Shown here: positions 52,794 through 63,851 of the stretch, piece after piece
Layout: each line of letters opens with the position of its first letter
Numbering within the stretch: position 1 is the stretch's first letter
From: Anthoceros angustus
Lineage: Eukaryota > Streptophyta > Anthocerotopsida > Anthocerotales > Anthocerotaceae
Direction of reading: 5' to 3'
Assembly: GCA_010909165.1 (NCBI GenBank)
Contig: MU008210.1
Span: forward strand, 62,001 to 126,000
DNA: 64,000 nucleotides
Translations under genes and position numbers: made by a program
Notes under the pieces: model-generated
The model's input: only the letters and a program-made list of their open reading frames with translations
The model's database searches: none
Told to the model about the DNA's origin: nothing

Positions 52794-53369
52794 CTTTCTC
52801 TTACTTCCCACCAGCTCCGGAGCGCAAGAGAAGTTACTCCCCAACTCGCAAGCCCTCTGGGTCTTCTGGTGCCTCACCACAAAACCTTCTAGGGGGAAGC
52901 AGCCCTGTCACACAATTTTGGGGTTAGACACTGGCTTCCTCCCAACTTTCTTCCTTTTCACCTCCTTTCCAATGTAGATGCTCCTTGTATTCCTTGCGCC
53001 TCCTCGCGATTTCCCCCTTCAATGCCGCCGATGCTTCCACCCGCCTGGTGGTCCGCCTTCGTGCCCTCAACTCCTCTCTGCACCCGAGCACATGCGGCGC
53101 TTTGCGGCTTTTTCACGCTCCACAGCAACTGACACCTTCCTCTTCTCCACTTCCTTCTCCTTCTCGCCGGTCGCCTAAAGCTAGGGCTTCCTCCCAACTT
53201 TCAGCTCGCGCCTAGCTTCCTCCTCCTTGCAACTTGCTAGTGGTGATGGCGATTTCCTTCCTCCTCCTCTTCCTTCTTATGCTCAGCACCAGCTCTTCGC
53301 GCAAAGTGAAGATGCTTCAGTTCGGAGGGAGAGATGGCATTGTCCAAACTGGACTTTTCCCCTCTTGGA
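52794..53369 (-). other. Lys/Arg-coding leader or ORF fragment next to the LTR-like segment
   Basis: Minus-strand frames such as 52958-53197 are basic and repetitive, similar in style to 63334-63603. No domain was found. Confidence 0.3.
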
Positions 53370-53600
53370 TGTTTGCCACGTGGGGGCCTCTCAACCCTAG
53401 ATTGGATTTACCTTCCTAAAATACCTTCCCCTATCTAAGTTGCCTATTTTCCTATCTCATTTCGACTTCTAATTAATTACGTCCTAACTAATACATCCCT
53501 AATTAAGCATTCCCCATTTTAACCTATTTATCTAATTCCCTATGGGCAGGCATATATAGTGGATATGCCCTTATCCTATATTCCTTTCACCATGTTGAAA
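53370..53600. repeat. LTR-like promoter segment, copy 1
   Basis: About 230 bp matching the reverse complement of 58430-58640 and the segment 63640-63830. It shares CTTGGATG.TTGCCACGTGG, CTTCCTAAAATACC, CTAATTAAT, ACCTATTTATCTA and a TATATATA box (here CATATATAG at 53551-53559). Sense of the parent element is inferred to be minus. Palindrome array 2 starts about 55 bp to the right. Confidence 0.7.
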
Positions 53601-53655
53601 AGCGTTCTCCAGCTTACATGTCGCATTCTGATGGTAATCTACTTGCTCTCCTCAG

Positions 53656-53714
53656 CCTACCGGCGTAGGTTGGCAGCCTACGGTGGTAGGTTGCCAGCCT
53701 ACCGCCCCTTTGGG
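53656..53714. repeat. Palindrome array 2
   Basis: CCTACCGGCGTAGG at 53656, CCTACGGTGGTAGG at 53677 and CCTACCGCCCC at 53698: starts exactly 21 bp apart. A plain ACCTACC follows at 53716. Confidence 0.85.
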
Positions 53715-53759
53715 CTACCTACCCGCTTCACCAAAAGGACGATTTGATCTGTTCCTTCT

Positions 53760-54590
53760 TCCCTAAGTATCCTCCCTACCTACCTAACATTATTCTACAA
53801 CTCTAGCTTCCAAAAGAATAGAAAACGTTTCGGCATGTTCCCTCCGAATCGTTTCTAGCCAAAAAGATCGGCCCTGTTCCAAAGCAACCCAACTTGAACT
53901 AGTTGCCCAAACTTTTGCGTTCCACATTCCGCACATTATTAGATAGAATTCAGGACCCTTCTTGGACCGCCACATACAGACTATTCATCATTGTCAGGTT
54001 TTGCCTCATAACGGATAGATCGAATGTCATGCATACGATCGGCAACTTTTGTGGCGCGTGCAAACAAAAGACATGAGCGATATAAATCTTCACGAATGGC
54101 CCAACTAGGTGAGCGAGGGCCGCAGGCGAGGTGTGCGGTAACCGGTTCCGCGGGCATGCGTTGATGCACACTTGCGAGCGCTCTCAAGCATGTAGGGCAT
54201 GCCACATACAAATCGACCGCCCTCTGAAATCTTGCGCCCACGCCTACACTGCAGGCCGCACGCCTACAAATCACGAGCACGCCCTCAAGGATGCAGCGTC
54301 CACCGCGGATGCATCTGGCGCCTTTTCATTGAGTTTGGCTGCCGTTTCTTCATCACCATTCCATGGTTGCAGCATCTCTGGACATGATTGCCTTTGGGCG
54401 GCCAAGCCTACGCAGCATCAACAAACAACATCTCTGTAACGCTCTTGTTTTGGCATACGTGCCTTGACCCTTCTTTGGCGCCAGCGGCCGTCGGGACCGT
54501 AAGATTGAAGCAAGCGGTCTAATAATATCAACTTCAAGTAAGCGAGCGTTACGAGATAAGATCGCCTCACCAAATGTGTGGTGGTCCGAC
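53760..54590. other. Unassigned stretch
   Basis: Between the LTR-like copy and copia fragment D. No domain was recognised. It may include the unrecognisable 3' part of D. Confidence 0.35.
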
Positions 54591-54599
54591 TTCAAAAGG

Positions 54600-55290
54600 C
54601 AATAGTCAACCAATCAAGCCCTTCTGTAGAGGCGATGTTTGAACTTTTAGCAAGGATTTTGTATTATATCTCTTTGTATTGTAAATGCAGGGGATCGCAT
54701 AACAATTCCTCTCTCGGCGTCCACGAATATAATGGTGTTGAATCTCAATATGCTTGCGCGCATGAAAACGAGGATTAGCGACAAGAGCAATGGTGACATA
54801 TTGTCACAATTAAGCATTGGCCCTTCACTTCATATCCAAATCTTCACATAGCTTTCTTTCCCATTCGGCCTCTTTCGTGGCGTGAGTGCTTTGTACTCGA
54901 TTACATTGATGAAAGTGATATTGCAGCTTGTTTTCTACAAGACCAATTAACAGATGGAGCCAGCAAGAAAGCAATATCTTTGAGATACTTTTGGTGTCGA
55001 TCAATCTGCATCGACAAAGCATGTCGATGCGGATGCTTCTTTCCGCTAGGCTTGAGCGAGGCCATAATTTGGAGTACCCTTGAGGTCCATGATGCGCTTG
55101 AGAGCAACCCAGTGATCCTTTCACTGGATTCTCTCGAGGCGAGCAATAGCATTCTGATGTTGAGATATCAGTGCAGTGATTACTCAAGAACATGAGAGTA
55201 CCAACTCCCATACGATAAGGAATATTTTCCATCTCTTTCTTTTCTGTTGATTGTGGATGTGGCGGATGAAAGCTTAACACCTCGGCCGTG
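54600..55290 (-). pseudogene. Element D RNase H remnant
   Basis: Reads MGVGTLMFLSNHC at about 55220 and SRVLQIMASLKPS-like text, matching element A's post-RT block. RNase H motifs after this are scattered over frames. Not translatable as one protein. Confidence 0.75.
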
Positions 55291-56130
55291 TGGTGCGCAC
55301 GTGCATTCTCCAAATTGAAGCGTTTTAACATACCACATATCTTCCTTGATGGAGATAGATAGCACCAGTATCTCTATGTACATGCATACCAAGAATATAT
55401 TTAACTTTGCGAGATCCTTCATCTCGAATTCTTTACTAAGGTCGACTTTAATCTTGTTAACTAGTTCAATATTGTTGCGGGAATAACTAAGTCATCAACA
55501 TATAGTGCAAAGACAAGGAGCTGTCCTTGTGAGTACATAGATATTGGTGTCCGCACTTTGGATAAAACCTATCTTCTTGAGGTAAGAGTCCATTCTCTCA
55601 TACCATAAGCGTGGGCTTTGCTTTAGTCCGTAAATAGAGCGAATAAGTTTACACACCTTGTTTGGGTATTGCTCATCTTCATAGTCTTGGTTGATCCATA
55701 TAGATCTCTTCTTGCGATGACCATAAAGGAAAGCGATACAAACATCAAGGCGATAAATTTCAGTTAAGCTCGGCACATAAAGCCGAGCATTCTCAAGACC
55801 TTGACTACGGTGAATAAACCTTATCGCCACGATAGTCCACTCCTCTTTCGACTATAACCCTTAGCCACTAGTCTCTTATAGCGAATCGAGGTTCAACCTC
55901 CCAATTTAGTTTTGAGAACCCACTTGCATTTGTGATGGTTACGCCTTTAGGCAAGTTTACTAGAGTCCAAGTATTGTTTTGATAAGAGAATTATATTCAT
56001 CATCAATAGCGAACTTCCACTTAGTGTCATGAATATGCCTCTTGAAGTGAGAGGATCTCCCTCACGAAGGGCAACAGCGTTGAAATGACTGCGGCGGTGG
56101 TGGTGTAGTGACAGATTGAACTCTAAATCA
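55291..56130 (-). pseudogene. Element D reverse transcriptase remnant
   Basis: The frame 55495-55830 keeps IYRLDVCIAFLYGHRKKRSI, KLIRSIYGLKQSPRLWYERM and DSYLKKIGFIQSADTNIYVL. The catalytic YVDD block around 55480-55500 is frameshifted. Upstream fingers (near 55850-56000) align to element A at the DNA level but not as an open frame. Confidence 0.85.
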
Positions 56131-56239
56131 AAGGGATCTCATTCAGGTGTCTCGGTTGTGATGGCGAAGGATACCGCTCGAGGCTGGATCAAGTATAGGA
56201 GAAGGTGGAGCGAGGCTGCAGGTCTTGTGATTAAGAGCA

Positions 56240-57190
56240 CCAAAGTCTATGTTTTCATAAGGATCAACAATGGCTGTTCATCTTCCCCTCGGCGGGGAAC
56301 AATAGGTATAGGTCTTGCTTGGTGAAGAGGCCGAGGATGGAGCAAAGTTGCGGGACCGGTCGGGAAAAGCAGTGAGTCAAAAACTCGGGCATAAGGTCAC
56401 AGGTCGGAAGAAGCGATGTCGTAAATGCAGAAGCGCGAATCCATGGACTCGAGCAGGCGGATGCTAAGAGCCTCATCAAAAGTGTCGAGCATATACAATA
56501 GCATGGGTATCCAAGTCAGCAATTTATAAGCCTTACGGTCCTCGCCATAGCCAACAAATACGACGCGGCGGCGAGCGGGCGAGAAGGAATATTAGCATAG
56601 GCGGGGCGAAAATCGAAGATGAGTAATAAGAACATATCCATGCCGGGACTCAAAGGGTGTCGGCGAGGACTTGGAAAGAACCTGTTCGTGAATCGCATGA
56701 TGTAACCGCTTGACCCGGAAGGGTTTGGGGGCCAGAGCTAGCATAAGCGCGGGCCATGGCCAGCGGTCGTTATTTTCAGCAACCCCATTCTTAGAAGTAT
56801 AGGGGCCGTGACGGATAATCCCCTCTCAAGACGAAGTCCTTAAATTGCGGTTATTTAATTCTGCATTGTCGGATCTAATGCCAAGCTTGCAACGGTTTGC
56901 TCGACCATAGTGACAAAAAGGGTAAAGGAGCGAAGGAATCACTCTTCAACTTGGCGGAATAGCAAAGGTATAGCGACTATAGTCATCAACAATAGTCATA
57001 AAGTGCGATGCGCCAAGTGAAGGGCAGTGGACCACAAAGATCAACATGGACCAACTCCAAGAATTTGAGTAGCCGCAGGCGAGTAAGTAGGATAGGGAAG
57101 CTACGTTGTTTAGCATATATACAAGGTTCACATAGCAGGAGTCATGAAAAGTGTGGTAGCTTATCCCTAAATAAATCCACTAGACATCTC
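56240..57190 (-). pseudogene. Element D integrase remnant
   Basis: Aligns at DNA level with element A's integrase segment, including TTGTCGGATCTAATGCCA, which encodes the second catalytic Asp region. No open frame longer than about 70 codons survives. Only one copy of the segment that is duplicated in A is present, so the duplication in A arose after the two lineages split. Confidence 0.8.
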
Positions 57191-57230
57191 TAAAAGCTTA
57201 TCATGATAAGTCACCTTTGCGAGAACTCCC

Positions 57231-58140
57231 TCATCGACCCTTGATGATGGGGCGGGGGTCGAGGCTGTGATCACCAGTCGGCGGAGAAGACATAGAGGTC
57301 ATGCGGACGACCTCTAGCAACCACGACCGGGAACAGCAGATCTTGTGAGGAGGCAATCGCCTCTGCCAAACTCTAGCTGAAAGTCCTTCACCAAGTGTCG
57401 GACGGAGATAAGATTCTTCGCCATTTGCGGAACATAGCACATCACTTAAAAGAAGGCGAACCATCTTCAAGAGTAAAAGTGGTGCGCAATAGTAAGAGTC
57501 GTCATGAGAAGAACAAAAGCGTTGATCTTGAGATAATCGAGAAAACATATGGTGATGGCGGCAAATATGCGGCGGTGAGTCAATAGCCAAGAGGTCTTGT
57601 ATTTAAGCTACCGGCGACAAGTGAGGCAATATCGGACTTCAGTCGAGGCCATATTAGCGAACTTGGAAGGCGTCGAGGCTCACGGCTTTCTTCTTGCATG
57701 ATCGGGCTCCCAATGGCACAGAATCGCACCGATTGCAAATGTCGGGCTTCTTGGCCGGAACCACAGCTTGGAGAATGAAGGGCCGCGAGAAGGAGTCGAA
57801 GAAGCACGGTGAAGGAGTCGTATGTCCAGGAGGTGGAGGAGGGGCAGCGTCGCTGTTTTGAGGTACATGGACATTGATGGCCTTTGCTAACAAACATAAC
57901 TCTTTCACCACCATGCTTCAAAGTGCCGGCGTTCGTCCCGGGCGCCTCCTCTTGCTTGGGAGTGCGCTCGCAATTTCGAGATGAAATGCTGTGTTGGGTG
58001 TGCTGACGACCTTCAGCACTTGCTGATGAGCCTCTCGAATAGTACCATTCTGAGAGGACACAAATGCTTGATACCTAGCGGGAAGGGAGGTGTGGAATGC
58101 AAAAGTTTGGGCAACCAGCCCATTAAAGCGACCCGGAGGA
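57231..58140 (-). pseudogene. Element D protease and gag C-terminus remnant
   Basis: Protease text near 57231-57590 keeps only scraps (a HHHMFSRL-like segment, then VLCSANGEE). The zinc knuckle near 57700-57740 reads CNRCDS in one frame and continues in another. The gag C-terminal part matches A to about 58130, where homology stops. Confidence 0.7.
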
Positions 58141-58161
58141 AAACGAACTTGATTTTTTAGC

Positions 58162-58429
58162 TTGATTGAAGAGGGACATCTTTGGGAATTTTACGGAACC
58201 TTGGATGCGGAGCTGTGGGATATTATTGGTGGGAAGGCAAAGAGGATATCACGAGGAAAAAGAAAAGCGGGTCAAAAAAGCGACCCACAGGGCGGGGCAG
58301 GCGGTCAGGAAGGCGGTGGGGCTGGCGGACTACAGCGTGAGCTCACCACACGCACTATCTTACCGTGAGTGAGAGGAGGCGGACTACCACGGTGAAATTT
58401 GACAGAGGTCTCGGCCAGAAAAGGAAATT
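58162..58429. other. Short flank between copia fragment D and LTR-like copy 2
   Basis: A plus-strand Lys/Gly-rich frame (58162-58368) without recognised domain. ACTACCACGGTG at 58384-58395 is a degenerate single unit of the palindrome family. Confidence 0.35.
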
Positions 58430-58640
58430 AGGATGGGGGATATCCACTATATATGCTCACCAATAGGGGGATAAATAAATAGAGTAATTAGAAAGTGATT
58501 AATTAGGGGTAGCAAATAGGATAGGGAAATAGGCAGTTTAGGTAGGATTAGGTATTTTAGAATGGTGAACCAAATCTAGGGCTGAGCGGCCTCCAGGTGG
58601 CAGCCATCCAAGGAGGGCAAAGTGCAGTTTGGCAGCGCCA
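58430..58640. repeat. LTR-like promoter segment, copy 2 (inverted)
   Basis: Reverse complement matches 53370-53600 and 63640-63830. The inverted relation shows that two different insertions of this family flank copia fragment D, rather than one LTR pair. Confidence 0.7.
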
Positions 58641-59250
58641 ACTTTCTCTTGACCGGTAGGCGTCCTCACTTCAGGCCCCGGCGCGGGCGTGTGAAGAGGA
58701 GAGAGAACCGCCATCGCCACCTCGCCGGCCTACCCAGCGATCCAATTTGAGCGCTAAGGTCTTGGCGACGAGGAGGAGAGCCTAGTTGGGGTGGAGCTCA
58801 CCAAAGCAGAGAGGAAGCGGGAGTGGGCAGGAGGAGGTCGTGCCGGGCTGGCGTGGGCGTAAACTGCCTTGATAAGATGCATGAAATCTTGGAGGCAAGC
58901 GGGCGGGGAAAGCACAGTGCGACGGTGACGAGTGGGCAGCGTGTCAGGGGTGGAGGAAGGGACTGAGAGGGCGTCGTCACTCGGTAAAACACCCTCACGT
59001 TGAAGAAAAGAGAAGCGGGTGGGAAGCAAGCAAGGGCTAACCTTGAGTTCGTGTGAGCGAGTTGCTTTCCACAGGGGTGTTTTACGGTGAGACACTAGAA
59101 GGCGAGAGAACTCACCATAATTGAGGATAACTCACTTCACACTTAGCGGACATTTTGCGTGAAAGACGCCATCATGCCTCGAGAAGGGAAGGGCAGGGAA
59201 GGAACCGCTGCAAGGTTCCTCTCGCGAGGAGGAAATGGAAAAAGAAGCGG
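58641..59250. other. Unassigned stretch
   Basis: Probably the interior of LTR-like copy 2 (opposite orientation) running into a decayed end of G3. The tRNA-Asp primer site expected just left of 59251 is not recognisable; only a GGAAATGGAAAAAG-like trace remains. Confidence 0.35.
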
Positions 59251-60060
59251 TGTCGTAGCGCGACTTCGGCGACCCAGGCGCGCCACAATCCGATGTCGTT
59301 GTAGTAAAGAGTCCGCTCCCAAGAGAATGATAAGCTCCGTTTGCGGCGTTTCAATCGATTCTCACCTCACTTTGTGACCGTTCGGCCTCAACACACATCG
59401 TCATTTTGCGCTAACTACTCGTAACGTCCACGAGCAGGCGGTGTGGCGCGTTTAAGGACCCGTTCGCGTCCGTATCGTTCACGCGCGTCACTCGTTCCTC
59501 TAGTCCGTTCCTCTCACTCTCACTACACTCATCAACCTTGGGAAGCGAGTGCGGTCGGACCTCCTCCGTCGCTCTGCGGGCCTCTCCGTCAGACTCTGCC
59601 GCCCTCCGGAGTTCCTCGGCTCCACGTTCGGTCCGTTCGGCCCTGCAGACGAACAAGGGTCCCCGAGTCGCTCTTCTGCACACACCACACACGTTAGGGT
59701 CCGTCACCGGGACCTTGATCGGTCTCTCCGGGGTGTCGTGCACCTTTCGGACTCGGGACTCACGTTAGCAGAAGGCGCACAAAGGGCAAGAAGCGGCATC
59801 AACACCAAGAAGATGATTTACTCGAGGCACCTCGGCCCTCTTATACTCGCGGTGGCGCCTTTATTACACCTCTACGGTGAGAGGCCAGCTCGATGCCCTA
59901 ATCGGCCGCCTATTCTCCCTATTCCTCCTATCTCCATGTCGGTGGTGGGGGGATAGCCCATTCCTCTTGGCACGGCGAGCCACATTGCAGCGCTGTCGGA
60001 TGATCAGCGGGACCCCTTCCTCTCCCAGTGCAGCCGAGGCTGCGCACCGTGGCGGCACAG
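59251..60060 (-). repeat. G3 gypsy LTR-like segment
   Basis: Homologous to 46262-47110, sharing TGTCGTTGTAGTA (59294-59306), CCCAAGAGAATGATAAGCTC, the GACCCGTTCGCGTCCGT block and the TATA box at 59839-59850. Many small deletions relative to G2. The primer site beside it is lost or too mutated to read. Confidence 0.75.
59839..59850 (-). promoter_or_regulatory. G3 LTR TATA box
   Basis: CGAGTATAAGAG in element sense, identical to the G2 box in a conserved position. Confidence 0.6.
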
Positions 60061-62750
60061 CAGATCACCACTAAGTCCTCCTCCCCTCCTCTCTCTCTCT
60101 GGCGGGCCCTGCGCAGGGCCCTCAAGGCTGGATCTGTTTGGTGATTGGTGGCTCTCCCCACTCCCCAGTCTGGACCTCGGGACCCGTCTCGACTCGGTCA
60201 GGACCTCTAGGTCAGGTCTTCCCTCTGAGGTCCGGTCCCACATGTCGGCCTTCTTTACGGGGTTCGGACCTCGGGGTCGGACTTGCCTCTGGTCGGTCTT
60301 GGACCCAACCCTTCCCACAGGTCAGGACCTCGGGGTCCGTCTAAATCACTAAGTCTGGATCTCTAAGTCGGACTTCCTTGAGGCGGACTTGAGGACCTTT
60401 CCTCAGTCAGGACAAAGTCAGAACCGACTCCACAGTTACGCCTCCTCACGGGCTGATCCCAGGCCCTCCCTTGGTTCCGAATGCCCGGTTCGCCTTCCAC
60501 GGCCTCCCCGGTCCTCCTCCCTTCCTTCCATGCGGGGGTGCAGTGCTTACCTCCGGTGTAGCGACCCTTCCTCCACCCGGCTCCTCCCGCTGCTCTCCCT
60601 CGCCGCTGCCGTCGTCAAGCAGCGCTCCTAGGGTCCCGTGTGCTGCTGTCCCCTCCTTCCCTCGCTCCTCCTTGAGCCCTTACGGAAGTCCGCCCTCCTG
60701 CCTAGGGTGGCGCGGGACCTCCAGCCTTGAGGGCTGCGTGGTAGTAGGCAGTCGGAATCGACTTGTTGAATCGCCTCCTCCACATGAGCCGGGCACCCGG
60801 TACTCCCTCCTCGAGGTGCTCGGCGGTGGGCATGTTGTCGGCTGTGGCCCGTCTCCGTGGCCAGCTTACCAGCTTATGGCAGGCGGACTCCCTTGATGCG
60901 TCAAGGCGGCCTCCGTCACCTCCTGCGGCCTTGCTGCTTTCGGCGTTCTCCTCCTCCCGTCGTCGTTCCGGCTCGCGGTTGCGGGCCATGGTGAGCTCCC
61001 TCGCTTCCATATGGCGGACGAGCGGCGTTGCTTCTCCTCAGTGCTTTCTTCCCTCCGTTTATCCTTTCCGAGTCGCACTTCCTTCTCCAGGCGGGCGGTA
61101 TCCGTCCGACTCGGCTTCCTCCACCTCTGCTGCGGCCTCGCGGCGTCGAACTCCTTGCGCCTATTCTCCTCCGTCTTCAAGCGGGCTGGGCGCTCTATCT
61201 CGCTCAGTCTTGGATTCTCTCGTTGAGAACCCCTGCTTGCTCCGTCGTCTTGGAGTTGCGGCTCAAGTATCCTTCATCCTCCGGCTCCGCCCTTCTACCT
61301 CCTGCGTGCACAGGGTCCCCTATCTCCCGGTCTTGACCTCCAGCCTCCTCACGACGGCCGTGCTTGCTCCAGCTGCCTTTCGGCCCAGTTGGCAGCTACC
61401 GTCTCTCCCTCCGGTTCCGATCACGTCGATAGTGATCCCGGTCGACCTTGGTAGCTTCCTTGCCTTGGTGAGCCTCGGCGGTACGATGTTGGGCGGTAGG
61501 GCCGCCTCGGTCGCGAGCCCTCTCCCCTCTGCTGCGCCTCCCTCCTTGTGCGAGATCCTCGGCCCGTGCTTGGGCCTCCTGCCCGGTGCTCACCCGGTGA
61601 AGAAACTTAGTCATCTGTCGAATGGACGGACTTCCCTCGGCCTCCCGCTTCCCTCCTCGATGCGGCTTCCGCCTTCCTCCTCGCCTCTGGGCCGCCTCCA
61701 TCTGCTGGAGGAGCACCATCGCCTCCTTGTGGCCTCCACCTCCACAGGTCTTCTCGGCCGTCCGAGACCCAGCATCCCATCCATGGCGGTGGCAGGACCC
61801 CGTGTCTCTTCCACGGCGCCAGGTGAGCCCCAAAAGTCGTTGTGGGCATCTCATCCGCCAAGGACCTCCATACCCCGGTCGGGCGAGTCGGGGCTCTCCG
61901 GACCTAATCGGGACCCTTAGGTCCCACAGTGCAGTCAGGCCTCACCTCTCTTTGCCCTCTTGGCCAATTCCTTTATTCGCCCTCTTTCTCCACAGGGCTC
62001 GGAGGGTGAGGGGTTGAGGCGACCCTCTTGCCTCTCCCCAGGAGGCAGGACCCGGCTCCGGTGGGGCTGCGATGGCCTCCCGCTCCTTGGGCGTCCCTTC
62101 GCCCTTCTCACGCCTCTTGACTTCTTGCCACTCCGTTGGCGGGGCAGAACACAGGCGCCGTCAGAGTCTGCGTTGGCGGGTGGCACCGTCTTCCTCTTGG
62201 TCCCCGGAGTCCGTCGGGGCTCAGTCGGTCCGTCGTGGGTGGTGGTCGGGCCGTGGGCTCCGCTCCTGGGCCGCCTCTGCTTCTGCTTTGCTCGGTGGGG
62301 GCACCGGGAGGAGGAAGCGGGATGTCCTCCCACACTTCCCTTGGTGGCGAGGGGTCGCTCAAGCGTATGGAATGCAGGATTCCCTCGAGTCTTCCTCCAG
62401 CGCTCTCTTGCTCGGACGGGTCTTCCACCTCTGGGTTCTTCCTTACGCCTCCGGTGGGCGGCCGTCCCTTCGGTCTCCTCTTCTCCTCCTTGGGAGGTTG
62501 CGTGCCCCACATGAATTAGGCAGCGATAGCGGCGGAGAGCTTCTCACACCTCGACTTGAGCTTCACGATTGATCTGGCGAAGATGATCCTTCCCAGTCGC
62601 CTCCTTCCTCTGCGGCGCATGCGGGGAACACCGTGGTGTCACCAAGGTGATCTACCTTGGTGAGCATGTTCGATGGACAATTATCACAGCCTTTGCTCAC
62701 CCTCTGCTGCAACTCGACATCAACCCGTTGGTTGTTCGTTGCGTTCACAG
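60061..62750 (-). pseudogene. G3 upstream coiled-coil ORF region
   Basis: Counterpart of 47111-49765. 62563-62748 contains MLTKVDHLGDTTVFPACAAE, matching the G2 start MLTKVDHL. 62108-62512 has PPREVWEDIPLPPPGAPTEQ, matching the G2 PPREVWEDIP block. 60702-61180 is charged and helical (REPERRREEENAESSKAAGG and RLEKEVRLGKDKRREE). Conservation of these blocks across two diverged copies supports real coding on the minus strand. The long plus-strand frame 60763-61920 is its antisense shadow. Confidence 0.55.
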
Positions 62751-63333
62751 CTTCGATGCGGGCGGCCTTTTGCGCCTCTATCTTCCCAGCCTTGAGGGGT
62801 TTGGGACTCCAATTTCCTCATTTGAGCGGTTGTACCCCGCCCTCGGGACCTCCATCACCTCTTGGAGTCCTCGAAGGCTCTTAGCCGAACCTCCTTGTTG
62901 TGCCAACATCTTCGGCGTACTCGAACTGGGTGACCTTTGTCAAATGTCAAAGCGGACAGAAAACGTCAATGCCCTCCTCGACTCCCCACCTCCTCGGCCC
63001 GGCCACTCGGCCGTGTGGATTTGAAGGGGCTAGGGAGCTCCTTCCTCATATGGGCATTGTGGACCACGGACTCTCCGGAGTAGGAAATGAGTTAGGTTTT
63101 GTTTTTCATTGCTGCAGTACAAAATAAGTGGAAAGGAAGAAATAAGCCGGACTACTCCGATTTGTACTCGGACTACCTCCGGGTAAGGCTGAGTAGAGTG
63201 GAAAGTCGAGCACACTCGGAGGATCTCGAACCACCTTGCCGGATGTCGGGATAAGTCAGGACCACCTCCGAGGCGGGGCAGGATAAATCGCGAGTAACAG
63301 AAGTTGGACACCCTTCCTATCGCTCCTGCAAAG
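62751..63333. other. Unassigned stretch
   Basis: The minus strand continues charged coding upstream of MLTKVDHL to about 62990 without homology in G2. 63130-63300 has repeated CTCGGA/CTCCGA words. No domain was recognised. Confidence 0.35.
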
Positions 63334-63603
63334 TTAGGGAGGTGTGGTTTGCCCCCTTGCACCTCGTTTCCCTTCCCTCTTTCTCTTTTTCTTCCTGCAC
63401 CTCCTCTTGGCGTCCTGCTGCCTTTTCTCCTCCGTTGCCCAACTTGCGCCCTTCCTCTTCAGCTTAGCATGGGCGTGTGTACGGCGCGTTGCTGTATGGG
63501 GGCCTTGGGAAGCTTGAGGTGTGGCGGCGCCTTCTGTGAGGTTGTCTCCTTGAGTTTTGAGATTGTGGCCTCTTGCAGGCACAGCACCACTTTTATAAGT
63601 CAC
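63334..63603 (-). CDS. Hypothetical Lys/Arg-rich ORF start
   Basis: An 89-codon minus frame ending in a strongly basic stretch (AKRRCRKKKRKREGKRGARG). An element-sense TATA box (TTATAAAAG) lies at its 5' end, so the ATG near 63603 is too close and transcription more likely starts inside. It resembles the basic leader near 52958-53197. No family was recognised. Confidence 0.3.
   Translation of the reverse strand: MTYKSGAVPARGHNLKTQGDNLTEGAATPQASQGPHTATRRTHAHAKLKRKGASWATEEKRQQDAKRRCRKKKRKREGKRGARGQTTPP
63590..63599 (-). promoter_or_regulatory. TATA box on minus strand
   Basis: CTTATAAAAG in minus sense, in a context GGGTGACTTATAAAAGTGG. It may be the promoter of the LTR-like copy 3 and supports minus orientation of this family. 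Confidence 0.5.
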
Positions 63604-63639
63604 CCAAGGGTTAGAAAAGTAACTACCATTCTATCCTGC

Positions 63640-63830
63640 CCTTGGATGTGTGCCACGTGGCCCTTTCTCACATGATGTTAGTTTCCTAATTCCTTATACT
63701 AAAATACCATTTTCCCTATTTTCTAATTTCTAATTGAAAATTAGCCTCTAATTTCTTAATTACCTATTTTGGCCTATTTATCTAGTCCACTAAAAGACTC
63801 TATATATAGCAAGCCTATCCTAAAACATAA
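63640..63830. repeat. LTR-like promoter segment, copy 3
   Basis: Matches 53370-53600 in the same orientation: CTTGGATGTGTGCCACGTGG, ACTAAAATACCATTT, CTAATTTCTAATT, GGCCTATTTATCTAGTCCAC, then CTCTATATATAG (63801-63812). Confidence 0.7.
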
Positions 63831-63851
63831 GCTACTTTCCTTAGCCTATCT

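Larger units (their letters stand above)
54600..58150 (-). mobile_element. Copia fragment D, related to element A
   Basis: A minus-strand copia remnant with RNase H, RT, integrase, protease and the C-terminal gag in order. It aligns along element A from about 11230 to 16150 but carries very many small indels. No LTRs, primer site or polypurine tract were found. The gag N-terminus and 5' end are missing at about 58150. It is the most decayed of the copia copies, and CAG/CTG are conspicuously scarce compared with the matching parts of A. Confidence 0.88.

Noticed and set aside
60763-61920. 385-codon plus-strand frame, the longest in the window
   Set aside because: It is Pro/Ser/Leu/Arg-rich with no domain and lies exactly antisense to the charged coiled-coil coding of G3. 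The corresponding G2 antisense frame is broken differently, as expected for a shadow of purine-biased coding.
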